Origin: Struthio camelus
Lineage: Eukaryota; Chordata; Aves; Struthioniformes; Struthionidae
Direction: 5' to 3'
NCBI RefSeq assembly: GCF_040807025.1
Contig: NC_090942.1
Coordinates: 62,638,911 to 62,702,910 of the forward strand
DNA length: 64,000 nucleotides
Shown here: piece after piece, positions 24,201 to 36,772 of the stretch
Layout: each line of letters begins with the position of its first letter
Position numbering within the stretch: position 1 is the first letter of the stretch
Notes under the pieces: generated by a model
Database searches by the model: none
What the model saw: only the letters and a program-made list of their open reading frames with translations
Told to the model about the DNA's origin: nothing
Translations under genes and position numbers: made by a program

Positions 24201-27200
24201 TCACAGCTGTTGTCAGGGACTGATGTAATTTTTAAAAGCATTCCAGAGGATATCAAGAGAAAAAGGAGGAAGTAAGCATTTTGGTTAGATTTGCATATTC
24301 AAAGTAGCTAAAGCTTTCAGCTGAGTAACTTATCTAACGTATTGCTTGTAATAGATCACTCTGATCTTTAAAGGTGCTTATTAAGAATACTTACTTCGAT
24401 CTTTGGGTGCAATCAATAAAACTATACTAAATTGCATCCTCTGAGGATCTAGCCTGATGCCTACCGTTGTGCTGGGCTTCAGATCTGCAAGAGAAAAAGC
24501 TTTCCATGTGAGCTGCTATTCTGGCATAAGAGAGCTATCTGCTACAATGGTTTATTAATCTGGGTTTTAGCCTGTCAGTTTGCTTTCAGTATCTAGTACA
24601 AGCTAAGTATGTGATGCAAACAAATTTTCTTTAGTCCTGCTCTATTAGAAAGTGACTTTTTTTTTTGAAATAGAACTTGCTTCTGTTCGTGGTTTTGGCC
24701 TCTAAACAAGAGGGAAAAAAAATAGAACAAAAGAGAATTATGCGTTCTTTCCTCTTCCCCTGGGTATTCTGTTACCTCAGAATACCAGATTTGACCAAGG
24801 AAATGGAAGGCACTTGTATCCAGTGACCTCTCTTTCTCACGACTCTGAATGGAGAAATTGTTCAGGGTTAATATAATCCTGCAAAAAGAACCCCAAACAA
24901 GTACTGTATTTTTAATGTGGATCACTCTGTCAGTATGGCTGCACGGTGTTATTGGCATGAGTGAAGCAGGGATTTCTAAATTGGCACTGCGGTAGAAAGA
25001 GATGCTCTTTGGACTGTCTTTGTTCTGTAAACCTTCATTTTCAATTAATGGAGTCAGACTCAGTAGTGATATTTAATTTGCTTGATAGCACATGAAGTTT
25101 CCCTTTCCCAAAAGGTCATGTGTTGTAATGGAGTGTTGGAGGGTGTTTAACTGAATAAAAGGAGGTGCAAGCTAAAAAGTTTGAATCACTGCAAGGTACT
25201 GTCTTTCTCTGCTTTTGTCTAGCAGGTGTATATGCTGTCCAAGTGCTGTGTATGCTTGAATTAAAAATGCAAGTGGTGCCTAACTAGTTGCAGTACTTCT
25301 CTGGAAAAGTCTGAAGTGGGTCTATTCTAGTTTCATTCTGAAATGTAAATTTTTTTGCAGATGTGTATGTTGTGGTAGCAGAGTAGTGGGGCTGGCTTTT
25401 AATATTTGCACTGGATGGTTTTGTCCGTCAGTTTTAAACCTCTGTTCCAGCTAGTTCTGTCTACAGGGTACCGTATGTAGTGAAGCGTTTCCATTCTGTA
25501 GCTTCTGTGTTTGTTCTCAACCACACGGTTGCAGAGGACACTTCTTGTAGCTATATTATTTTCCTAGATGTTCTTTCTTAAAAGCAGAGATCATAAAGCT
25601 TCTTAGTTATAAAGCTGTATCCAGATGACTGGCAGCAGCCTTTGCTTTCTCTGCTGATACTCCTTCTGGCTGTAGTGGTTGCTGCGGGGAAAGAAATCCA
25701 GTATCTTGGTTTTAAATGTCAGCTCTCACTTGTATGATGATGGCACTTGCCTGTGGTTCGTAAGCAAATGTTACACGTTATCAGGTGTTCTGAGATTCTG
25801 TAATCTCTTATAAACACTCTAACTGTTCCTTCTGGGTTACTACAGATCTCTGACTTTCTGCAAGCAAACTTTTGATTTGAAATTTCCACTGCTGCACAGT
25901 GGCTCTTCTGCAAGTTCTGAACATTCACTAGAGGTTTCCCAAAACGATTTAAAGTGACTGTACTCTAATGCAAACACTCTTTATATTTTATTTTTCCAGG
26001 CAATGAAAGGAGAAAAGGGAATTGGGGGAACAGTTACAACTGGAGATGGTCTAAGTGAGGAGCTCACAGAGGAAGCATTTAGTAAGTAACGCTTTTCAAA
26101 TTATTTTGTTGTTATTATGGCTCTTCTAGAAATAGTACTTCCTCTAGACATCAGAATTCTTGTGAGGAACATATCCTCAACTGACCATCTGTGTGACACA
26201 CATAATCTGTTGACTTTCATTTGAGATATCTGGAGGATAATCCGTGCTCTGATTAAACCCTCCACAGTCAGTAGAATTTATAGCCAGCATGGACTAGCAT
26301 AGTGGTAAATGCTGACGGTGGTGGTAGGCTCTAGTAGTAGCTAATGTCAACTGTGGAAAACTTTTAAATGCATAAATTAATGCTAGTATTTTTCTCTAGA
26401 CCTAAACACAGATTGTAATGAAAGATGCAACATTTTTTTTCAGTGGCTACACACTTAGGCCCCTTGCTCTTCTTGCAAGATTGTCAGGGAAAATGTAAAA
26501 TAAACTCAACTTGATGACTTGAAGCTTCACTGTAGGGGGTTTTTTGATATGTGTGTGTGTGTGTGTGTTTTTTATTTATTTTTTATTTTATTTTATTATG
26601 AAATAAGGCCTGATCTTTGTGGGGTCTTTGGTATGGCTTTGATTTTGTTGATGCTGGATTGTTAAAAATCCAGGCAAAGACTGTGTGTAAATGCTAAGGA
26701 CTGGTAATCTTGAAGCTGGTGCAAGAAGAACTAGGAGGCATAGCTATTGCCATATCCATGAATGAGATTTTTTTTTTTTTTTGCCAAGTATCCAATAAAT
26801 CGTCTATTTAAAATCATTGTCAAACTACTAAACTAGCAAAAATTTGAAACCTGAGGGCTGAAACAACCTATTCAGGTCCTGGAACACACTTTGCTCCCTA
26901 CATTGATGACTTTGGCTGTACAATAGATAAAAACAAATTCTTAGGGTCTTTCCTAGCCTGGAAGATAAGCTCAGAAAACCTACTAGAAATTAAGAACCCC
27001 AACCCAGATATTGCAGGGGGCTTGTAGAAGCTTTATTTTTTTTAGTAGTACATTTAATTTTAAAGTTGGAGATTAGGAAATGTAACTAGTTACCTTTTAT
27101 CAGTACTCAGCTTCTATCTAGTAGCTTTATTGGTTCAGAAGTAGTAGGGCGCTAATACAGCTATAAACCTAGTTTATTTACCTTGGGCATATAGCTAATG

Positions 27201-29402
27201 GTTTCTGGACTGGAGCTATTGGAAGTCTAGCCAGCTGGGAAGGTTGTCATATCAATATATAGATATTGTTCTAAAAGCTTTGTTTTGTGTATATTCTGAT
27301 CTCCTGTTCAGGCTTCTAAACTGCAGCTCAAGATTAGAGGGAGGGAGAAAGTAGTTGGAAGCTTTTGACTGTGTCTTTGTCCCGTGTCTTGTTTCATATG
27401 GGCAAAGAGACGAATTTCCTGGAAGTTTCACTGCTTCTGGGAAGCTCATGCTTCATTTAGCCTGAGTACAATACCCACCAGCAATTGGAAATCAGAAGAA
27501 AGGAATCGCCTTCCGTCTGCGGATCCGCTATCCTCTTCCCAAACTTGATATGCTCCCCATTAAGTGCCAGAAGGCTGAAGATTTGCTCCCACTCCCTTTT
27601 TTTTTTTCCAAATATCCCAGGCCTCGGAGCCTCACTTTCCTGTGTTTTGAAAAGTGCAACTCTGGAAGAGAGTATTAAGACCTGGCAGACATTGGAGTAG
27701 CGTAAGAGAAGGAAAAAAAAAAGTTTCTATGAAATAGCTGATTGCGCTATGTGCTGCAGGTATTTCTCTCCATGGGCGCTGTTCCAGATCTGTTCAGGAC
27801 AGTGGTCTCGTTGCAGTAGTAGTAGTAACCGCTGTGCTGTGGTAGCCTAGCCCTTGGCTCTTCATCCTTCTGCACATAGGTCAGAGGCCTGGTTTTGAAC
27901 TGCACCGGATGTGGGACGTTCCCATTGAAGAGCAGTAACATTTTAGAACTGCCAGAGCCATTTCTGACCATGGTCTTAATGTATCTCTTGACATGCAGCT
28001 TATATTTGCTGGAAGTTAGTACAAAGAAGGTAGGAAAAAGCAAACATCAGCTGTCAGATTGAAGCTGGTAGGATTTTATTGTGTTTTGAGATTTTTCTGG
28101 GTTTTGCCTCTTATTCATACCTAGTTTCAGCCATACTTTAAAAAAAAAAAATAAAAAATTCCTGTTGTTTGTCTCCAGGTGGAGAATGTTTTGCTACAAC
28201 AGCTTAATTTACAACTTAAGAGTTTTGCTGTTTTGCTCCCAAGCAACAGTTGTAACATGCTAACTCTAAATGCTAGAGTTCAACGCAGGTGTGACTGTAA
28301 GGGTTTATCTTAAAACCTCACTCCTTATGTTTTGTCTCTGAGATGTCAGGTTTTACTACGTTTATTGGCCTCACCTTTCCTATATGAAATTCAGAGCTCT
28401 CGCCCAGTGCCCTGAGGCATGCTGAAGTCATCCAGACTAATGTCAGGTCTTCAGCTTCCTATCAGTACCTTTGCCTCTGGCGGTGCTTTTTTTCCTGTTT
28501 TCTTTGTCATTGCCTGCCTGTGTTCATCTCCCCCACCTTTCATGCCGCTTCCCCATCAGGGAGTCCCTGACCTATCCTGGTTCATAGAGAAGCGTAACTT
28601 CTGCACCGAGTTCCTCACACGCGTGTTTACTTAAGTGTTAACCTTATGCCTAAACAAAATGAACTCAGAATTCTCCAGGTTTCTCGGAATATTGAATGTT
28701 GGCAATGGCCATCCTGACTACGGGAATTTTTTTGAAGCGCTAGGACACTGAAAAAGCGCTCCAGCCCCCAGTGCAATGCTGTGTGTGTTCCGCCTCCGAT
28801 GTCTACAGTGAAGAACAAGTTGCAATCTTACTTTTAGATTATTTGGTGAAAAATAAAGCTGAATTGTTCTTAAGTGCTAGTGGGAATAAACTTCTTTAGT
28901 AACAAGTGTAGTAACAAGTGTGACTGTAGCAGTGTAGTCTGTAGTTGTCATGAGAGGAACTGTTCCATAGTCCCTGGGTGGACCACAACTAAAGGTTATT
29001 GAATGGTGATGAACGCTTCAAACAAGGCTCCCTGTATCCTGCAGTTCCTCCCTAACTTTCTTAAAATGCTCTTTCTTTTAGCTAACCAGTTGCCAGCAGG
29101 CTTAATAACTACAGATGGCCAACAGCAAAACGTTATGGTTTATACAACTTCTTATCAACAGGTACTGTATCCCATCATCCGCTCTCCCTTCTGCTACTAA
29201 AATTCAAACCGTATTTCAGCAGCCCTTTTTTGAAAGATAGGAGTATTAATTACACTTAGTTCTTTGGCTGTTGTGCCGTTGAAATACCGTGACAATTCAA
29301 GGCTGCTACTCTGTGATGCAACTTCAGAAAAGGTTAATTTGAATGTAAGCTTGCATTTTCTTTCTCTAGATCTCTGGTGTTCAACAAATTCAGTTCTCAT
29401 GA
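21111..29402 (+). CDS. NFYB: NF-Y subunit beta (CCAAT-binding factor, histone-fold B subunit)
   Basis: Six coding exons (21111-21204, 21718-21848, 23907-24104, 26000-26081, 29082-29161, 29370-29402) join in frame to 205 codons plus TGA. The product is recognised as NFYB. It has an acidic N-terminal arm, then a conserved histone-fold core at about residues 50-140 starting [15 protein letters not shown] and containing [16 protein letters not shown], then a Gln-rich tail ending SGVQQIQFS. By family knowledge, NFYB dimerises with NFYC through the H2B-like fold and recruits NFYA, and the trimer binds CCAAT boxes in promoters. I place the start at the ATG that is the first codon of exon 21111. Mammalian NFYB has two more residues (MT) from the upstream exon. 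The N-terminal arm reads YIGSSHY where the human protein has YIGGSHY. All introns are GT-AG. The noncoding first exon was not found but probably lies in the CpG island near 10.4 kb. Identification is very secure. Confidence 0.97.
21718..21848 (+). CDS. NFYB: NFYB coding exon 2 (arm and first histone-fold helix)
   Basis: The acceptor TTTCATTAG precedes ACACAGAGG. The exon encodes [18 protein letters not shown], then the start of the histone fold ([20 protein letters not shown]), and ends on a complete AAG codon at donor GTAATA. Length 131 bases, leaving phase 0. Confidence 0.96.
23907..24104 (+). CDS. NFYB: NFYB coding exon 3 (histone-fold core)
   Basis: This 198-base exon has 66 complete codons and encodes most of the histone fold, from [16 protein letters not shown] through [16 protein letters not shown] to [10 protein letters not shown]. 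The acceptor is CTTATCAG. The donor is the weak GTTGGT, with a better GTAAAG four bases further on. If the intron is read through, the frame stays open for 11 codons after FRE (through to IDLT) and then stops. Confidence 0.96.
26000..26081 (+). CDS. NFYB: NFYB coding exon 4
   Basis: The acceptor TTTTTCCAG precedes GCAATGAAAGGAG. The exon encodes [17 protein letters not shown] and then [10 protein letters not shown], and ends in split codon A|CT at the strong donor GTAAGT. It covers the junction between the histone fold and the C-terminal activation region. Confidence 0.95.
26550..26568. repeat. (GT)n microsatellite
   Basis: About nine GT units in the NFYB intron after coding exon 4. Confidence 0.9.
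29082..29161 (+). CDS. NFYB: NFYB coding exon 5
   Basis: The acceptor TTCTTTTAG precedes CTAACCAGTTGCC. The exon encodes [16 protein letters not shown] and then [11 protein letters not shown], the conserved Gln-containing C-terminal region. It ends phase 0 on CAG at donor GTACTG. Confidence 0.95.
29370..29402 (+). CDS. NFYB: NFYB coding exon 6 (last ten codons and stop)
   Basis: The acceptor CTTTCTCTAG precedes ten codons, [10 protein letters not shown], and TGA. This exact C-terminus is the invariant end of vertebrate NFYB. It confirms that the short exon, only 33 coding bases, is real. Confidence 0.95.
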   Translation: MSGVQQIQFS

Positions 29403-29783
29403 TTTGAAGGAAACTTTGGATCTGGGAACATGAGACAGAAAAGCTGTGCAACTCTAACGAAGAGACAGTTTTAATGACTGGTGAAGAGATTTATCTCTTT
29501 GTATATTAAATAGCTGTAATGTAGCTACCTGAAGCTTGACTAATTGAGGTGTGAATTCTGACTCAAATCTTTTTCATGACTGATTTTAAAAAAATTGGAT
29601 TTTAAAGGTATTAAAGTATTTTTGTTTTGTACAAGAGTTTGTTGCTCTGTATAACTCCTGTATGCATTGTATATTGCAATTTATTACTGTCAGAGATTTG
29701 TAGACAGTTTCTTATTTTCATATTGAATCATGTTACTTTTGTAATTCAGGTAAACAGCTGGGTTAATTCATGTTTACCCTTTG

Positions 29784-29789
29784 AATAAA
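29784..29789 (+). terminator. Proximal NFYB poly(A) signal
   Basis: A canonical AATAAA lies 382 bases after the NFYB stop codon, within TTTGAATAAAATTG. A T-rich stretch follows 20-30 bases later. It is a likely proximal cleavage signal. Confidence 0.6.
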
Positions 29790-30372
29790 ATTGTAAGGGT
29801 AAAGTTCATTTTTGAATGCAAGTTGCCTTTATTATAAAGATTGAGTTGGTCTTGGTTATGTAACTTGTCTTGCATGACAACCTCAACTAACTTTAGATGT
29901 CAACATATTTATTGAAATTTTGAAAGGGACTTCTCATGAAACTAGCAGCTCAAAAGAATTGCTACCACTGTTTTTTTTTTTTTAATGTAACTTCAGAATT
30001 AAAAATTAATCTAGAAACAAACAATTGCTCTGTTACATCTAGGAGTTTAGAGCTCATCAACAGTGTTAATTAAAACACTGTTTGTGTATGATGCAGGTCT
30101 TCATTTCATTTTTTTTTTTTCAGTTGCATTAACTCTCCTTAGACTTATTTTGTTATATTTAAGGTAGTCTTTGTGCTACTGAAATGACTCTTCCTTTTTA
30201 TGTATGTTTTTTAGAATCCAAATCTTAGAATTCAACTGTAGTGAGGGGTGGGGGGATTTTATAGTTCTTGTGGTAAAAGACCTCATTTTAACTTTTTACT
30301 GAAATGTTTTAAGGTTTCTTGTGAGACTATGGGAACTAAAATGTGTTAGCAACTTTCTCTGTACAGGCTGTT

Positions 30373-30396
30373 TGTGTGTGTGTGTGTGTGTGCGCG
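30373..30396. repeat. (GT)n(GC)n microsatellite
   Basis: About ten GT units ending in GCGC, inside the NFYB 3' UTR. Alternating purine-pyrimidine of this kind can adopt Z-DNA. Confidence 0.85.
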
Positions 30397-32742
30397 AGTG
30401 ACTGAGACTTGAACAAGTGATACAAATCTGAAATGAAAGACTCGCAGACCTCTAGTTTGCTGTCTCTTTCCTGGTTTTGCAATAAACTATTCCTAGATAA
30501 CGTAGTTCTGTATAATTAGTGAGCTATTCTTAGTGATACTGCTGTTTCTTTAATAATTGGGTGGTAATTTTGCTAGATATGGTGTCTTAGCCTATTAGGA
30601 TAGGGGTGATGTTTTTAGACATATCTTATTTGGACTGAATTTGGGACCTTTGATATTTTTACTGTTTGCGGTGGGCTGAATATAACAATTCAATTGTAGT
30701 GAACAAATATCTTTCCACGTACCTGTCATTAATTTAAACAAACAAAAAACACACCTTGGATCTGTTGCCACATAATTTCTTGCTGGTTTTTGTTTGTCTC
30801 TTTTTAACAAGTAACAGTTTAAACCTTAATATTGGGGAAAATACCTTAAACTAGGACCTTCACAAAGCCTGAAAGAAATTCTTTGCTACGCAAAAATTTT
30901 ATGTATGTGCAGACTAAACCCCTGTTTCTTGCAAATCAGTGTTATGCTAGGTGAGCCTCTGGAGGTGACCGAGTGTTTTCCGGGGCGATCTGGACAGTTG
31001 TTCTCGAGTTTTGTGGCAGTCTGTCATTCTTCAGCAGCTATGACTAAAAAATGGAATTTTTCATTAAATATCCAAATGAGTAACACAACCACTGCAAGTG
31101 CCCCTTCTGTTTGTTTTCCGTTTATTTGAGACACTCATACCTTGTTCTTGATGTACCCAAATTTGCAATGGAAAAGCTGCGATCACAGCTAAGGAGAAGC
31201 TAGAGCTTTGGTGGTTGTATGTGCAGAACGGGGGTGAGGTGGTCTGCTGCATTTGCCTGATGCCAACTCAGTTTTTCAGTCTGCTGCCTCCTGTGTGGGC
31301 TTCAGTTAAGCAGTTTTCTTGAGTTTGTGATTTACATATGCATGAAGAAGCTGATGCTGGTTTTGTTTTGGCTCTTTTTCCTTGAGGGCCAGGGCCAAAA
31401 CTGCATCAACCTTGCTTGTTTGCTTCCTGAGAATACACCTGCACCTCTAAGAGGCCACCACTTTTTGTTTGGTCTCATCACGAAACTGTTCCTCTAGTGC
31501 AGGGTGATGTTGTGCTGATTAAAAACAAATGTGGTCCTCTTTATGGCAATGACTAAGGAAATAGTAGGTCGTGGTAGTTAGCACAACCAGTGTGGGTTTC
31601 ATTTTTGTTTAAAAACTGATATGTATTCTGACTATTTTTAATATTCAGACTTTTTATGAGTAATCTAGGTCAAAACCAAGACTGCTTCCAAAAAAACTGC
31701 CATCTTTGGGTCTCTGAATGTTTAATGTTTTGTTTGAACTGCTGTAACTCTGAATTGAGCTTCAGCTCAAGGTAGTAGGGGCATGCTTGAATTAGCAGTT
31801 GTGTTCAAAGAAAGATCATCAGTTCCAGCCGCAGTAACTTCTAGGTGCATCTCCATGACCCACAACCCTTTCAATCCCTTAAATTAATGAATGTGTTTGA
31901 GTTGATCTTTCTGATCTTTCTCGGTGCAGTGGTCATGGTGTTTTTGAAAGCGCAGAAAACTGTCTCTGGTCAAAATGTAGCCGTGACAAGAGCTAATCCA
32001 AACAGCCTTCTTCCACTTTGCATTTTCATTACAGTCTTAATGGGAGCTGGGGGCTCTGCCTTTACCAGTCTGATTGTACATATATTAAACACACCTCACT
32101 TTTGTATTTGTTCTGCTGTTTTGCTCTCTGCTGAACACTAAAATGTGGCTGTATGCCCTGTATGGAGTATCCAGGGCAGAGAGGGACCTGTGGCATGAGT
32201 CGGTGTATCCTAAATTTCAGTTGGTCCATGCTTCTCTGCCTGTAGTTGCAAATCAGCATGAATCATGGAGGCTATACTTTAAATAGCCACCTTGAAATGT
32301 GCTGTGACTACAGTCTGAGTCATGTCAGTGTTGTGACAGTCCCTACTGCAGGGTTTCAAGATGATGCTTACTAATAAAATACAAGCATCTACAGATGCAG
32401 AAACATGGAAATTCAGTTCTCTCATCTTCAGCAGAGGGGGAAGCATATGGGCTGCTGCCCAGACACAGGCAATTCCTCAATACAAAGCAACACATAACAG
32501 CAAAGTGCCAAGGGCTAGTATTTTCTCCAATAGCTGGCTGTTGTGATAAGAGTTGGCAGCAGCCCTGCTTATAGCTATAACCAGTTTCATTTTATAGACC
32601 TCTGAATGTGATTAATGTTCCTGTTAAGGCATGCAGACATTTGCTGCTTTAGTTATATTTGTGGTGGTAAGACAACATGTTTGTAACTCCCTGTGTTCCC
32701 AGATTGCACCAGCACGACTCCCTCCAACTTTAATTTGTATTG

Positions 32743-32748
32743 AATAAA
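32743..32748 (+). terminator. Distal NFYB poly(A) signal
   Basis: AATAAA in ATTGAATAAAATACAGG is followed within 30 bases by a T-rich stretch (TTATATTTCAAG). It is a candidate for the end of the longest NFYB transcript. Confidence 0.45.
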
Positions 32749-35700
32749 ATACAGGAAAAGCAGTTCTTCACTTATATTTCAAGTTTATTTTCTTATGCTC
32801 ATAAACAAAAACCTCATAGTAGATTCTAGGATGAGTAATGCTATTTATTATAGGGCCCAAGCACTCTGTGTGAAGAAGTTAAATACTGATAACGTAGAGA
32901 AAGGTTATTCCTCTCTTCCCCTTACAAACTGGTTTGGTGAAAAGAGCAGGAATGGTGGTGACAGGATGGCTCCTGGCTGTGGTACAGTTTTAGGACATGT
33001 ACCGGGTTGAAAACATGGCCCAGTTTCTCTTCTTTGACAACAAGGGATGTTGTAGTAGAACCATTCACATTTTCACCCTTAGAAAAGCTGAACAGTGTGT
33101 GTGTGTTTTTTTTTTTTTTAAACCTACTGATCTGTGAAGTTAGTATGATGAACTGCATATCACCCCTGACCCTCATTATGGAAAGTACTGTAGAAACTCA
33201 GTGCAAGTTCAGCTTGCACTGGCATCCAAGGCTGGATGCACCTGGGTGTTTCCAAATAGGTAGCAGCTGCACTGAGTTCAGTAAATTGCAGTCTCCAGGC
33301 AGGGCTGCAACAGCAGGGAGAGGCCCAACAGTGCACAGCAGCTCAGATGGCCTTGGCTCCATGATTTTAGGAAGTTTTCCAGGCAACCTGCCAGGGTCAT
33401 TTCTGGGAATAGCTTGTTGCAGCACCCTGGTCAACAGGAGTCATTTATCAGGAGCAATGCTCCCTGGTTTGCCTTTGTATGAAACAACAGTATTGAGGGT
33501 TTAAGTCTGTTCTGGAAAGGAGCATCCTTCAGGCTCCTATTTTAACATGTAGGTGCCCAGCACGTCAGCTAGCCCAGCCCCTACAGAGCCAGAGAAAGCA
33601 GCTGGCTTAGGGCAGACTTTCTGCTGGAAAGGGTTGGGTTTCTGGCTGACACCACAGTAATAGATGGCTCAGTCCTCACCACCAGAAGGCATCTTGATGA
33701 TTCTGCATGGCAAATCCAAAATTTTAATCAGCAATTTATTCCTGGTCAGAATCAGCCCCAGGGTTGTGGGCCCCTTCAGTGGCAGAGACAACTTTTCTCT
33801 AGAATTCACTGCCTGGGGCCTGCGCCTGCCTCAGCTACTGGGGGCAGTGGTGGGGGCTAAAGCATTTTCTTGCTGCTAAGACCTAGTGTCAGTGTCATTC
33901 TTTGTGTGCATACAAGAAAAAACACAAAAGGGGTTGGTGCCAGCCCAAAGTGGTTCCCCCCGCCCTTGCCTCTATACACAGCCCTCCCCAAACTGAGAGG
34001 AAGGTGTGGACCAGGGCCAAATGGCAGGGACCCTTTGTCACCTTAGCCTTAGCCTCCTTGAAGAGCCTAAGCTGAGAAATGCAAGATCATCATTTTTCTC
34101 CAATTAATAGCCCAGTTTCTGCATCAGGGATCTATCACGACCACACATTTCATTTAAGGTAGCTGGAATACACACACACCTGGACAAGTGTGGTGGGTTT
34201 GTCTTTCATTTTTCCTTCTCACATATGTTACTAACCTTCACTGGAGGGAAAGGGATCCTCTCTTGTCCTTCTCCTTGGCAGCAAGGACACCACTTCCTCC
34301 GCTACGTTAAGGTGGCGTGTTTCAGACGATACAGGCACTGATACAACTTATGTTAGTGGTTTGCCTAGCAGTAGCTACAGTGGAAAAATAATTTCTTACC
34401 TGTATTTGCCTCTTGTGTATCTTTAGTGCAATGAAGAAATGAGAGAGGCAAAGTTACAGAAGAAGCTTTTTTTCTTAAATCAGTGAACCAATTTAGTAAG
34501 TAAGGTCAGGGAGCCTGGCTGAAATGATAATCCTACTATGATAACACCATCTCCCACATAAAAGGGCACAGCAACAGAGGATATCAAATAAAACCAAGCT
34601 CAGAATGCACACCTCGGACCCACAGTTTCTATATAAATGCCATATTATTGAAAACACAGCTGAAACATGAGTACCACTTTACAGGACAGCAAACTAGGAG
34701 GAGTATATACTACTTCTATTCCTCTTTGCACCCTGCACGTAGAGAAATAAGTTGACTGCTTAAAAGCTTACTATGCATGATGGGCCAGAGCAGCATGGAG
34801 CTAATAGAGGACTCACAGGTTTGTTCCTGCGGTATCAGCCTCAACCCTTGCCCTGAAACCCAAACCCGGAGAGAGGCCCACCTTCCCTATATAACTGGGA
34901 AAGACAACCCCGAGGCAGCCTGCCTGGTGAGCAAGGGGCTGGCTGGTGGGAAAAGGCTGAGCACAGGGCTGGGGAGAAGGGAGCTGAAATCTCAACTCTG
35001 GGCCAGCTGGAAGGCAGGGGTAACGGGCTCCATCACTTCAGGATGGGACCACAGAGGCTGCTGAGTCTCAGCACTACCGTGTTGGAGGACACGGCAGCTC
35101 TCCTGCTGTTAAAACGAGCAGCCACAGCCACGGTTTGCACAGCCGCAGAGTTGGGGTGTCCAAATCTGGAGAGCAAATTTGGATTTAGGAATCCAACATC
35201 CTGTGTTTCTTTGAGCTGGTCCAAAAAGTCTCTTAAGTGGATGTAGTGAGATTAAAGTCTGCACCTATCAGAAAAAGTAATCTTGAAAACACCTGGCAAT
35301 TTTGTGTTGTCTAGTTTGAAAGATCCCACGTTGCTTCAAATAGCTCAGCTGCACCTTCCTACAACTTCATCTTCCTAAAGTTCGAATAGCAATACAAGTC
35401 AGTGACTAACTTTAGAATAATCATAATAATAATGCAAATAGCCTACATTTATACTGAAATGTAAGTAGGTGAAAAGTCAAGCTGTTAGACTCAAACTTCA
35501 AGTCTCATTCTAGTCAAGCTTCAGGACAGTCATTTCAGAGAGTTACTCCCAGATTCAGGAACGTTTTCCTTCAAGACCAGACAGCTACTTTCTACTTTTC
35601 TTAACAAGGCAATATTTAAAGTAATTTGTCCTGAGTTTATTCTGATGACAGCATATTTGGCCTTATTGTTCTCACCTGTAAGCACTAGAATTATAGCTAT

Positions 35701-36737
35701 TTTTCAGATCATTAAGGAGGTTAGAGACAATAAGCTAAAGACTGAAGGCCAGCTTGGATATCATCTATGCACTCAGTTTCCAGAAGCGTTTCTGCTATGT
35801 ATGAAAATCTAAGTTTCCTAATGTTCTAGCAACAAAGCTGACAGAAACGCCAGAATGAATCATCAAAAGACTTAATAACCATAGTGAGGCCTTTATTTAA
35901 GCTGAAACTGAATTTACTGAAAAGCAGAGATTTTTAGGCTCAAATTTCAAGCTCAAGTTTCAGAGGAGCTATGCCCCATAAATCACTAGAAAAATCTCTT
36001 TTCCAGTATGCGTTAGCCTCTTATTTTCTCCATATAAGTCATTTCAGGAACAGACAGATTTACCTGACTAGGTCTGTCCTTAAAAGAAATCACTGCATAG
36101 CGCAGAGTAATGACTCCTCAGCTCTGATTGTTCTTCTGTGCAAGATCAAGAGGGTTGGAGCAGGAGAGGAGAAAATGAAGACCAGAAACCACTTAGAGGT
36201 TGTATACTTAAATACACAGGTTAAAGCTATACACCTCTGTCTTTCTTGAGATCACCATCACCACTGCTACCCTAAACGAAAAATCCAGCAAAGATGGCAA
36301 CACTACTTTCCCAGGGCTCAGGTGGGAGCAGGCTCCACCTAAGGACAAAAAAGACAAGCGACCAGGAGGACGGAGAGAAGACTCTAAAGGTAACTTTTGA
36401 AAAAGAACTAGTTTTTCTGTAGGGATTAAGATTCATCCTTGGACTGTTTTTTCTGGATCATCACTGCTCTTGGTTTCCAGAGACCTGCGGTTGCCTCCCC
36501 ACACTGGTGGTTAAGCTGGTGTCCAACCTGGCATTGTTCCTGCCCTCTGCTCCACCATCACCTGCAGGTGGTGTCATTTCAAGTGGGTAACCTTTATCAT
36601 TCAAAACAGCATTCAATACAGTCGTTCAGCAATGCTACCAGAAGCACAAGACACAACGGTCCCAAAAGCCTACAATGGCTGAAGGAGACCTTTCAGATGC
36701 AGCCCATTTACTTTCACCTAAGCTTCAAACCTTCCCA

Positions 36738-36772
36738 TAGAATCACTTCAGTTGGAAGAAGGGGCATTAACT
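36738..36772 (-). mobile_element. Possible short CR1 end remnant
   Basis: CATAGAATCACTTCAGTTGG followed by AAGAAGGGG resembles the reverse complement of a CR1 terminus (usually ATAGAATCATAGAAT, then GGTTGGAAGGGACC). Only about 35 bases can be compared, so the call is weak. Confidence 0.3.

Larger units (their letters stand above)
29403..32765 (+). other. NFYB: NFYB 3' UTR with alternative ends
   Basis: This AT-rich sequence follows the NFYB stop and has no further convincing coding exon. Canonical AATAAA hexamers on the + strand occur at 29784-29789, 30481-30486 and 32743-32748, so short (about 0.4 kb), medium (about 1.1 kb) and long (about 3.4 kb) 3' UTRs are possible. A GT repeat lies at about 30373. 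A Pumilio-type TGTACATA lies at 32075-32082. The outer boundary is inferred from the last signal. Confidence 0.6.

Noticed and set aside
33007-33504. 165-codon open frame in the intergenic gap
   Set aside because: No recognisable domain or splice context, and an overlapping antisense frame is similarly open. Treated as chance.
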